Assembly (NCBI GenBank): GCA_029718625.1
Contig: CM056379.1
Span: 56,537,487-56,601,486, forward strand
Direction of reading: 5' to 3'
DNA: 64,000 nucleotides
From: Synaphobranchus kaupii
Lineage: Eukaryota > Chordata > Actinopteri > Anguilliformes > Synaphobranchidae
In this document: positions 11,685 through 23,600 of the stretch, piece after piece
How positions within the stretch are numbered: the stretch's first letter is position 1
How the letters are laid out: each line of letters starts with the position of its first letter
Made by a program: the position numbers and the translations under genes
The notes under the pieces: generated by a model
Seen by the model: only the letters and a program-made list of their open reading frames with translations
Told to the model about the DNA's origin: nothing
Databases searched by the model: none

Positions 11685-14600
11685 GTGCATCCGGAAAGTA
11701 TTCACAGCGCTTCACTTTTTCCACATTTTGTTCTGTTACAGCCTTATTCCAAAATTGATTAAATTCATTTTTTCCCTCAAAATTCTACACACAACACCCC
11801 ATAATGACAATGTGAAAAAAGTTTTTTTGAGATCTTTGCAAATTTATTAAAAATAAAAAACTAAAATTTCTCATTTACATAAGTATTCATAGCCTTTGCT
11901 TTAACGTATTTTTAAAGTATCATATTTCATATTTGGTCGCATATCCTTTACATGCTGTTACTTCCTGAAGTCTGTGACCATCAACATCAAAAAAACTGTC
12001 GATATCTTATTTTCAGGCACTGTTACAAGCGATACTATAACCTCTCTGCATTTGAATGGATCTCTATGGAAATTTGGGGGTGAGACTAGATTCAGCTGTA
12101 AATTACACTGGTACAGTATGGAACACATGGCTGGCTAAATGGCTGTAAGTTATCAAGGGTCTGAGCTATCAAACAAGCCCCAAACCATCACTCTGTTGCC
12201 AGATATGGAGTAGATGTGGATGGATCACTGCAAGGGTTATTTCTCCGGACTCATTTTCCTATAGAACTCTATGGGGAAAAAAGTCAGGAGAAACAACCCT
12301 TAAAGTGATCCATCCACATCTACTCCATTTCTGGCAACAGAGTGATGGTTTGGGGCTCGTTTGATAGCTCAGACCCTTGATAACTTACAGCCATTTAGCC
12401 AGCCATGTGTTCCATACTGTACCAGTGTAATTTACAGCTGAATCTAGTCTCACCCCCAAATTTCCATAGAGATCCATTCAAATGCAGAGAGGTTATAGTA
12501 TCGCTTTTAACAGTGCCTGAAAATAAGATATCGACAGTTTTTTTGATGTTGATGGTCACAGACTTCAGGAAGTAACAGCATGTAAAGGATATGCGACCAA
12601 ATATGAAATATGATACTTTAAAAATACGTTAAAGCAAAGGCTATGAATACTTATGTAAATGAGAAATTTTAGTTTTTTATTTTTAATAAATTTGCAAAGA
12701 TCTCAAAAAAACTTTTTTCACATTGTCATTATGGGGTGTTGTGTGTAGAATTTTGAGGGAAAAAATGAATTTAATCAATTTTGGAATAAGGCTGTAACAG
12801 AACAAAATGTGGAAAAAGTGAAGCGCTGTGAATACTTTCCGGATGCACTGTATATACTTAACTGTATATATAATGTAAAAAAATATGTTGTGTGAAATTG
12901 GACTGATTAATTCTACTGTGCTCTGAAGAATACCCGTGTTGTGTTCTGTACGGAGAATGTATGCAGTTCACAAGGGAGAAAGAATAATGCTTTAGTGTCA
13001 TTTCATAAAGACTTCAAGCTGATAAAGGCACTTCATCTGTAGTTCATCATAGGTTCATCCTTGTGACTTCTGAATTCCACAGAAATTGAATTTGACATTG
13101 GTTGGAAGTAATAAATTGCCTAAATTAGATTTACGTATGATTGCTGGTGCTTGCAGGACTTCATTGAAGGCAACATGGTTTCCTTCGCAAGTGTTGAATG
13201 CAGAGGGATTTCTCTTTTAAATGTCTGGCTTTATGGATTTGGCAACTAAGATGTTCTACTCTTTTACAAGGTACGTGTTTCAGAATTTTCTGACTAAACT
13301 CTTATTTTAGTATCTTACTTTTTGCTTCATGTTCGCAGCTAACATTTTCCCCACATATCCCAGCTTGCTGACTGGCAAGCAGAAGTCTTTTTGTTCTCCA
13401 AGCTTTAACAAGGGAAAAAAAGATAATTGACTTTGTGTTTCAATCAGTGTCAAAGCAGGACACAGAATTACCACAAGATCAGTCCATTAAAATTCACAGA
13501 TTTAAAGAATGGTAGCTCATACTGTAGGGGGGGGGGGGTATTGAAATAAATAATTAAAATGTCCCTCTGTGCATCACTGCCCTTATTTCTTCTCTTTGTA
13601 CTTTTCAAAACCTCACAAATTCTTTGATATTGAAAAAACCCATAATCCTAGTTAGCGACGGGTGCTGTCAATGCAGAAATGATAATGTGCCTACTTTAGG
13701 CAGGTGAAAATGCACAGTGGTCAGACAAAACTCAACGCTGCTGTGACATCATGTATTGACATTTATGAAATATTCCTGGAACATTTTGAGAATGTTATAC
13801 GTTAGCTGGTGCTTAAGTGGAGGGGTCGCTATGTTTTGACTGTGACATCTGTCTAGAAGCAAAATAATGAATGAGTGCAATACTTCCAGGCGGGTGCTTT
13901 ACCCCCCAAAACAATTCTGGGGAGAAGCTGCACTGTAATGTAATTACAGTTTAACTACAGCAGGGTGGTGATGAAACCTGAAGATATAAACTGGTTTATT
14001 GGCCTTGGCTTTTGCTCTGGCTTGTGCAGTGGAAACTGTACTGGCGCAGTATCTGTACAAAGTTGCTGTGTTTTTTTCTGGGAGTTTGTTCACTGAAAAC
14101 AAGCTTTCCAGCCGTCTGTGTCACCTGGCTTTCAATCAGCCTGTGAACCAACCTGTCTGTCTTATCCTGAGGCAACTCTCTGTTACCTGCAAACACGCCT
14201 AATTGGGGGGTGGAGGTTTCACCCACCCCAAAACCTGCCCCCGGCCCTCCCGATCTCTCTCCCCATCGGGAGAAAAGCAAGTCAATAACGACGTCAAACA
14301 GAAAGGCCAAAAACTGCAGTGTGTGTTATACACATGGTTTATACTTCCTATACTGAGTTTAAACTGTTTTGGGTTCCAACAAAGACTTTAGAATAAAATA
14401 CAGTGAAACATGGTGCATAAATGTATTCACTCTGTACAAACTGCACTTAATTTTCATACTAATAGATCAAATATTCATGTCGATGATATCAGTACCTTTA
14501 AGCTTGTATTTGTGGATCTAAACCAATGGTATTTCTATTTGTGATCAACTTCAGGTGTTACTGTGGTGGAATAAATGCATTTTCTTCCTACATATACAGT

Positions 14601-17600
14601 GCAGTCCAAAAGCATTTGGACAGTGACACATTGGATTTGAATTGGAACAGTACTATGAGATTAACGTGCAGACTTTCAGCTTTAATTTGAGGGTGTTTAC
14701 ATTCATATCGGGTGAACCGTGTAGCAATTGTGGAGTACAGAACAACACTGAGCCAAAACAACAGTACAGAGCCAAAACAACAAAAAATGTGTCGCTGTCC
14801 AAATACTTTGGGACTGCACTGTATATGTAGGAAGAAATGCATTTATTCCACCACAGTAACAACCAAATTTCTCTTGGATTCTGATGTTGATCACACAACT
14901 AAAAATACCATCAGTTTAGATCCACAAATACTGTAATTATTACCGGCGAAGAGATTCCCTTTGCGGTCATCCTGTTCCACCCATTGGTTTAAGTGTGCAG
15001 CTGAGGGGAAGGGTCTCACCTGCTCGTGAGTGACGGGGATGAGCCTCTGCTTTGAGAGCTCCCTCAGCGTGTTCATGTCCGTCCGCATGTCCAGTTTGCA
15101 GCCCACGAGGACCACCTTGGCGTTGGGGCAGAACTCCTGGGTCTCACCCTGCCACTGCGGGGACAGGCAGACAGACAGACGGACAGAAGAGGGAAAGCAA
15201 TGAGCGCACAGCTGCAGTGACCTCATCTGAGGAACAGTCATACAGTCAGAGGGACTTGTGGAATTAGACAACGCTGACCAAAAAACAAAGATGGCACAGT
15301 GGCATGAGTGTATCAGCACTCTGATTCCGGTCCATACAATGCTGCATTATCAATTTTACACTAGGGACAGTCTCACTACAGTGCATGTCTGTCTAACATA
15401 CACACAAAGAAGAATTTTATTACCAAAAGAAACACTTGCATTCATTGTATTGTCATTGTATGGACTGGGCTGTCCCAGATAATGATGACTATTGAAGAAA
15501 TAATGAATACTGAGACCCGGCAAGTGTGGTAACAAAAGCCACGGTAGAAAAATATCAGAATATGTGAACTGATAACCCTGTTGAACAAGCGGACAAAAAA
15601 AAAACCTATTCGGCCTCTATATGGTTGCAAAAACTCGTTCAAATTGTTCCTTGGTTCAGTCACAAATATTTACATGATTCGTCATTAAGATGGCATCCAA
15701 TACAACATTCTAAAGTTGTGCGTTAACACTGACTGATACTGAATGGCACTCCTATAATGAAGCTCACTTGATTGACCACATACACTGGCAACTATTTGCA
15801 TTTTGACCTTCAGGCTAAGGGCCAACTCAACACAGAGTTTTACAAGTGTCAAGATTCCATGGAACACAAATAAGAGCTGCTCATGTTCCGTCTTAGAATA
15901 ACCTTCCCTTGACCTTTCTGTCTTGTCCTGTTGAACATAAATCTGGCTCATAGCCACAGAGAAAACTATACTAAATCCGGTCTTGTCTTTTCTTTTTTCT
16001 TTTTCTTGTTTTTTGTCCAGACTCACAATGAAATCAAGACTTTGCATGGTTATTTACCTTCCATGTCATTGACTGTTGTGATAGAATTGTGGTTTTTCTT
16101 GTTATGTTGTATACTGTTGTTTTTTTATTTTTGGATATGTTTGTACATTACTTGGCTTGAGTTGTAATTCCCCCCGTGGATAATGATCCTGTTATAGGAT
16201 AACCACTTGATAATGACAATTTTTGAAGTCTGGAATGAAGTTTTCCGCTCCATTCGGTTCAAGATCCCCTTCAGTCGTGGGTTTGCGGGAATTGGATTAG
16301 GTCGCAGTGATTCGAGTGGAACCTCACACACAACATGGAGCCTTTCATTGTTTCCTTTGCTGACAGGTCCCTTGATACACTGTACTTCAGTAAGAAACGC
16401 ACCAAAACCATCCACCATCACAGGGGCCAAGTGATGAATGTCAATCAAGTATGTGACAAGCAGGCAGAGGGATCACCTGTTGGCGCCTCAGGGTTGCTCA
16501 TCCTGACTCGCTGTCTTAAATAGTCGCACGGCTGGTGTGTCATTCTTGAGGAAGTGCTATAATGAGCCTCAGGAGATTGGTGCAAAAATCCCTTTGGGTC
16601 AAACATGGATCGTCAGTCATCCCAGTCAGAGACATTGCTGTCTCCATTGCCTCTGCCTAGGTAATTGGTTATGTAATAACCCCGAGGCTCCGCCTCCCGG
16701 GACCCCCCAGTGAGCAACTCCCATGGTCCACATTCTCATTACATCAGAGAAGGCGAACTGACACTTGTCTTAGTCTTTCCCCCGTTAGCAAGGATAACAA
16801 AGATTACACAAAGAGACAGGATGAAGCTTTAGACAGCCTCCAGTTAAGTGAGCGACTATGCCTTGCAATCTGACCCGAGAGCTAGGAGTCTCCGCTTTGT
16901 TTGATTGAAGTCTCGACTTCCTCCAGCGGTAACCCAACACCACAGGCAAACTCCACTACCAGGCCGGGGAGAGAGCGTGAGGGTGTGGGACCGGTGGAGG
17001 AGGGGTGTCACATTGAAAACATGGAGAAGAAGCATTGGAGGTAGCTCACTCTTATGTTATTTGCTAAATACATAGGTGTGAAACGATCTTGGCATACTGA
17101 AGCTCGAAGCACTTTTGTAAATTGCTCTGACTAAGAGCATCTGCGCAATGTAAATATAAATTTACATGTAAATATAAATATGCGCAACAGTCTAAGGTTG
17201 TCTGTCTGGTTATAAATCTGTCTATTCTTTTATTTCAAGTCCTATTTGACAACAGAGTGATTGGAAACCTGTGGTGCCAAAAAAATTTAGTTTAGATTCA
17301 AATACACCTTCATTTAAGTCTACGCCCCACCATTCCTGAAAAACAAAACATAAAAATTTCAACAAAAGTATTCATGTCCCCACAAAGCTTCACTGTGCAG
17401 TCACTCATTGTGCATCCAACAATGGTCTTTGGTCCTACTGATCCCCCAACTCAAACCCCACCCCCCAAGCGCGCTGTGGGGAGCTCCGCCTCCATATCAG
17501 CTGATGACCCGTGTGGCAGGAGAGGCCATGGGGGTCAAGAGCCTAATTTGGACAGCCAATTGTGAAACAGTAGATGTCCATGCCCAGAGCTGTTGATAGG

Positions 17601-20600
17601 AGATTAGTGAGCATCAGTCGGGGGTCAGAGTTCACGAGACCCCTCTACTGGCCACAATGAGGAGGTAGGCACTCCCCACTGAGGAGTTCAAGCAGCCTGC
17701 AGCTATTTCTGGGGACAAAAAGTCTGGCATGTTGAAGTGAGCTCTGCAAGAAGACTGGCATGAGGAGGAGTCGCTGGGGTTAGATCTACAAAGCTTGCAG
17801 AGAGCATAAAAACAGCCCCGCTGACCGCTTAACACGTCACCAGTATCACGGAGGGAATTTATTTAACACTTCAAAGTGGGGCTCCACAAAGGAGAGGGGC
17901 ACATGGCTTCAAGATGTGAGCTCCCCGTGAGACTGAGAGGCACAGAGGGCCTGTTTGGTGCACAGATGGGAGGGAGGGGCAATCCCTAGGCAACATTGCT
18001 GGAAATGTCCAAAAACCGATTTTAATGAACTGGGACCCACAAACACCTGGAGACACAGACCTCACACCCAAAACTAGCAACAGTTTTCCAAACAAATTGC
18101 ATTTCAGTGACCATTTTGCCTCTGGTGTTTCATTCTTTCTCCTGCCGCATACTGCATTAACATCATGTGCTAAAAGAGAAGGCACATCTGTAAGTAGGTT
18201 CCTAGTTATCCTTCAAATCCATTGCTTTTCCCATATGCAACCTTTCAATCCAACAGCCTGGGGAAAACAGTGGAAATTGTCATTCTGACGAGAGTCCTGT
18301 CTCCTGTTGATTTAAGGTTGATTTCAGTGGCGCGTATTAGCTTATCGTGAGATTACACGCCGCGCTCTCCAGCGCCTCGCTGACGGGTACCCGGTTCCTA
18401 CAGGCGGCTGGTTAGATGTGGCACACAGAGAGGGGGGGGGGGGGGTAAATTGAGAAGGCAACCTGATGAGGGAGCAGCACACCAGGCGGGGGGGGGGGGA
18501 GGCATTGCTGCAGGCCTGTTTTTCCCAAGCCTTGTTCTTCACATTCTAAAGCAGGATCAACAGCTCTCCTTTAACCAAGCTAGTGTGCTTAATTTGCCAT
18601 CACTAATGCTGTCCCTCCCCTCCGACACCCCTCATTCCTCAGTACTGCCCCATTCCGTACGAGTTCAAAGGTCAAATATCCCCAAAGAGAGTCAGGATTC
18701 CAAGAAACCATTGTAAAAAGAGAGTCACAACTACATAAACGTTATATGTTCTGGGGAAGTCGATCGAGCAAAATTCCATGAAAAGTTGAGAGTATTTTGC
18801 TCAGGGATTACATGCACGTTTCCATGCTCGCAGATACATCGTTACACTTAACGCAGTTGAAAACAGAACGGCAAAACAAAGTCAGCCCGTTTAAGTTCAG
18901 AAGCGAAGATCACTTCAGCATTCGGGTGTGATTATATACTATTTAAAAGCCCAAGTGCGCACTTAACGAACCCCTGGTGAAAGTGAATAGTTCTGCGAAG
19001 AGAACATTATTATATTCTGAGAAGCAAGCACTCGGGAGATAGAAAGAGCATTGATTATTTTAACCATCTGAATTCATCCAGCTTCTTCTTCGGTCTCAGC
19101 GGGGACCCGGGGCCCCAAACACCTTGTGTGGTATTGATCCCCTTACATAATGTGACTGTTAATATATACACTGAGAAATATTCTGCCAAAACTCCTCATC
19201 TTGTTCTCACATGGACAATATCGCACGCCACTGGGGTACACTTCGGGGCATATGCTTAAAATGCCTGGTGTCTAACTGAAAAATCATTATCACCTAATTA
19301 GCATAGAAGTATTTATGGCCGGCCTTACCACAGATGAAATGGAGATTGACATAGTGGAACCAATGCTGAGCCGAGGAATCTTTCCATTGAATGGAACCTG
19401 ATGTAAAAAGCCACTAGGTAACGATTCTCTAAGCTAATATAGCCGGAGTACACTGGGCTTCATGTTCTGCAATGGCAGCAGCGCTACCCTTATATTCTGT
19501 GCACAACTGTTTTACGTTTACTGTTTAGTCACATTAATGTATAACTGATTTCGCATAGCATAACTTCTAGCACTAAATAACGCCTCAAACGGGCTTGCCC
19601 ATTAATTTGAACATTAATGCCGTGGTGTTTTAACAATATTTGGACGGCAATATCCTTTTATGAGAGACTTTACTCTATACTTCATGATTTTTCACCTGGG
19701 TTGCCCTTTATTGCACACACTTTTATGTACGGCTTTTACGCGTGTCTGGATTTCCGTCAATTTATGCGGCGCGATAACATTTTACGCGTACATCTCTCCG
19801 TGTCTGCCGGCACCGGCGACCGTATGCTGTTGTAATAAAGCGCGCTCGCACACGGCTGATGGATGCCTTCAGACGACTGCAATGAAAATGGGCAGCAGGC
19901 TGACGCCTGTAAGCACTGACAATCATTGCCTTGAACAATGACCCCGGGCGTGCCAGCACACTTTTATTCGCAACGAGAGGCAGGGCAAGTGCTCTGAGGG
20001 AGGGTGACCAGTTGTGACATAATGGCATTCGCATGAATACAGATAGAGAATCTTTTCAAGAAGTAGTGAGTGTTTGCAAACGTCATTGCAACGGTGAGTA
20101 TATTCATTGATATTGGTAATTGGTAATAAATATTGGTAATAAAATGGTGGAATGGGAGCATTAATATAGTGGTAATACAGTAGTAATAGTCATATTGGAT
20201 GACTGAATAGTGATAATATGTATTAGTGGTATATGTAATAAAGGTATGTGATGTTGGTGTAGTCATATAGTCAATAGCCACAGTAAGTAAATGCAGCACT
20301 GAGGGGTGATTGACAGGAGAACTGGACTGTGTCGTGTCGAAAGCTGACCTTCTTGAGCACGCTGTCCAATGTCTCGGGGCGGCTGATGTCGAAGCAGATG
20401 AGCACGGCGTCTGAGTCTGGGTAGGCCAGCGGCCGCACGTTGTCGTAGTATGAGGAACCTGCGAACACACACGGAAACAGACCGTCACCCGTCAGTCTTC
20501 CTCTGTTCACATTCACACTGCTTATATTATTTATATCACTTTATCACAGAGCTTGTTTGTCTTTGAGACTGTAGAGCCTCCCAGCAGATCCGCATGCACA

Positions 20601-23600
20601 GCCCTGCTTTGTGCTGCCTCTCTCAGTGCTTGCTGCTGTCGTACAAACGGGGCCTGTGGCTCCTGGTGACAGTGGTAACGCATTCCTGGCTGGGACTGAA
20701 TGTGTGCTGACAATGCCCTTCCCAGCCTCCCCCAGTCACATGACCCCAAGGCCCCTTTGTAGTGGCAGCGGGGATTTGCACACAGCGAGAGCCGAGACCG
20801 CAGCGGGCGCTTTTGGGTGTGCGGCGTGCCGTCGAACGGACGGATACACGCACGCGAGTGCGCGTGCTTTTAGCGGTAGTCTGCACCCCGTGGGACGGCC
20901 GACACGTATGGTCAACGAGCAGCGAGAGCGGGCCGAGGCGCGCAAAGCCGCGCTTGCCCTTTCCGCCGTCCAGATGCGCTGGCTCCGTGCCCGGCCCACT
21001 CGGTGCAGACGGGCCCCCACGCTGGGCCCCGAGCGCGGGATCAAAACGACGGCACGCTGGGATAAAGGTCTCTCTATCTCTCTCTCTCTCTGCCGTACTC
21101 CTAGGTCGATTTTCCCCTCGTCAAACGAGCGGGACTCGTGTGACCGGGGGCCCAGCTGCCAACCACAGCCATTACTATGCGGCCCCACTTGCGTTTTTCA
21201 GTCCCAGTCCGTTTTAAAGGGCCAATCGGAGACGCCGTATGACGCAGCGGGCTCGTTTTCACCAGGGGCTCCCGTAATGCTTCCATTACACGGTTCGTTA
21301 AAAAAAAAGGCCTGCCCCTAATGGCCCAGCCCGCACCTGGGTGCCACTCTCACCAGCTGCGGCAGCACTTTTCAGTACCACCCTCTGTTCAGCGGGCACC
21401 GCCCCGACTTCAATCACTTCGGTTAAAAAGCTTTTTTCCCGCGCCCGCGGTTTCTAAAAGGAAACTTCTAGCTTCTTCTGATCGAAAGAGGCAACGACTA
21501 GGAGCGCTCAAGGTTTCTTTCAACAAGACAATAAGACAGGCCTGCACGCTCCAGCTTCTAAGCCGACATAAAAGTGGCCTATTCGCACACGCCAAAAGCA
21601 TTTAGTTTTTACTTTGTTTGGGGGAGGTGGGGGGGGTTGAGCATGCATTCCGGTAAAAGGCACTCTCTGAAGTCTTTCCTACTTAAAACAAGTGCAGAAA
21701 TCAAGCTATTAAAACTTCAATGAAAAAATGCATGGGGAAAAGCCAACCACAGTTACGTAGAAGCAAACAGCAGTCTGAGGTGGCATGGGCTCTGGTTCCG
21801 ATTCGGCGCTATACGAGACTGCACGTAGGGGCATCGGTCCTCAGCTGATGGGGCCTGGGGACTTTCTATTATGTTCTGCTATGAGAACAGTGGAATGGGG
21901 CTTGGGCAATCATTCATTTAGACTGCAGACAGGCTATCCTATAGGAGAACAATGCTGGGGACACGGTGCCAGCTCCGTATACCACAGCTTTAGTTGGCCT
22001 TGTGACACCAGCATGAATTGCTTTCTGTGCGCGATGCCACACTTTTCATTACGCTCCTTTGGGACATGGGCATGTATACTGTATTCTTGCGTCTGTGCTT
22101 GAGCGTGTGTTTCCGTGGTTGCTATGTACTTGTTCTTGCTTGCTTTGAGCTACAAATATTGTACGAAGGGCGAACTGCAAAAAAACAAATTATAATTATG
22201 TAATAGCCATAGCATTGATGGGAAATTCCACAAACTCGATGACACCCAGTTAAAACGGTGAGATTGATTTATACTTGAGCTTCTGGGAATGTTAAAGCTC
22301 CGGCCCCGTCTCCAACCGAAAGGTTAAAGATGTTGATGACGTGGAGTAAAAACTCTGATGTACCGTATGCAGACCTTGTGCAATGATATGAAATGTCTCG
22401 CCCGCGCCCTCACCACAAGGAACTCAGCAGCCACCCTGAAGCCAGCCCCCTTGCATGGTGCATTAGTTCAGTCGCAAGTTTGCTGCTGGCCTAACAGCCC
22501 TCCTCCCAACTCCTTTTCCCGTTAAAGGCGACGCCTTGGAGCTTGGATACCCCCCCTCTTTACAGGAATGTTTCTAATTGGTCACACATGATGGCAGCGG
22601 CTGCCAATGGCGCTCTTTAATATGTATCGCACAGCAGCAGCCCGCAGGAGGAGGGAGACACGGCAAGAGAGGCAAATTCACTGACTAATGGGGGGGGGGG
22701 GGGGGGGGGGGGGGTTCCAGTTAAGAGAGCATTTACACAAAGACAAAAGGGGGGAAGGAGAGGACCAATCACTGACAACAGAGGAGGTGAGCGCTGGGAT
22801 GAGGATGTATAAACAGTTATTAAAAGACGTGAGCATGGGAAGAGGAAAATGGAATGACAGAGGCTTTGTAAAACGAACTTGAGTGTCTCATTCGGCCGAC
22901 AACCTCGAAGGACAAACAATGAGTTTAAAAGAAGGGGGGGAAATGGAATCACGGTCAGCTGTCACACTTCCTACAACCTAAGGTGGGCTACATGGTCCCC
23001 GATGTTAGAGACATTATACTGCGCGACAAGTCATGAGCAATGGAAAGAGCCGCCATCTTTGTGAAAATGAGAGCATTTTGTGTCATGTGATTTCGTTCAA
23101 TAGAACAGCGATGACAAGATGTAGACCTATTGCATTAAACGCAGGCCTACATTAAACGTGTCGGCCTATTCTGCGATGGCGAAAGGTAAATATTAGTAAA
23201 AAAAAGATTTTTAAAAAGGTCAAAATTGAACGTACATAGAAAAATAACCGCTCTCTATTTTGAAGAAGCTTATATATTGCAAGCTCTTATGATTAGCTGT
23301 GATGTTGAAACAAAGGTCAGTTGAATTCTAGAAAGAGAACAGGAGAGAGAATGTAGCTCAGTCCTACAACATCTTTGCATGACTATCATTGGATGTCTAA
23401 GAATGGCAGACCAGTTAGGATAGGAGCCCTCCTAAATAGAGACCAATCACTGAAATTCAAAGGGCAGATATAAGAAGAATTTACATAATGCATATAAAGT
23501 CAGCAGTGGCACTATGTGATTAATCAAACGATGCCCCCCTTGTGCAATATTTTGGGTCATAAGCAATAACAGGCAGTTTTCTGAGGTGGGGTTTTGGTAA

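Larger units (their letters stand above)
7953..15019 (-). other. rnd2: rnd2 intron 4 (7.1 kb)
   Basis: A phase-0 intron. It carries a CT repeat (8.63 kb), a short foldback element (10.34 kb), a degraded Tc1 transposase (11.2 kb), a 1.17-kb inverted repeat (11.68-12.85 kb) and a nested palindrome (14.5-14.9 kb). The remaining sequence, including 8.7-10.3 and 12.9-14.5 kb, shows no gene or repeat I can name. Confidence 0.8.
15155..20348 (-). other. rnd2: rnd2 intron 3 (5.2 kb)
   Basis: A phase-0 intron. It contains a SINE/LINE tail fragment near 17.1 kb and two G runs (18432-18445 and 18488-18499). I see no coding sequence in it. Confidence 0.8.

Noticed and set aside
20611..21321. 236-codon open frame on the plus strand (with a 150-codon frame opposite)
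   Set aside because: It lies in stop-poor CG-rich DNA, frames are open on both strands, and the composition is random-looking with no recognisable domain.
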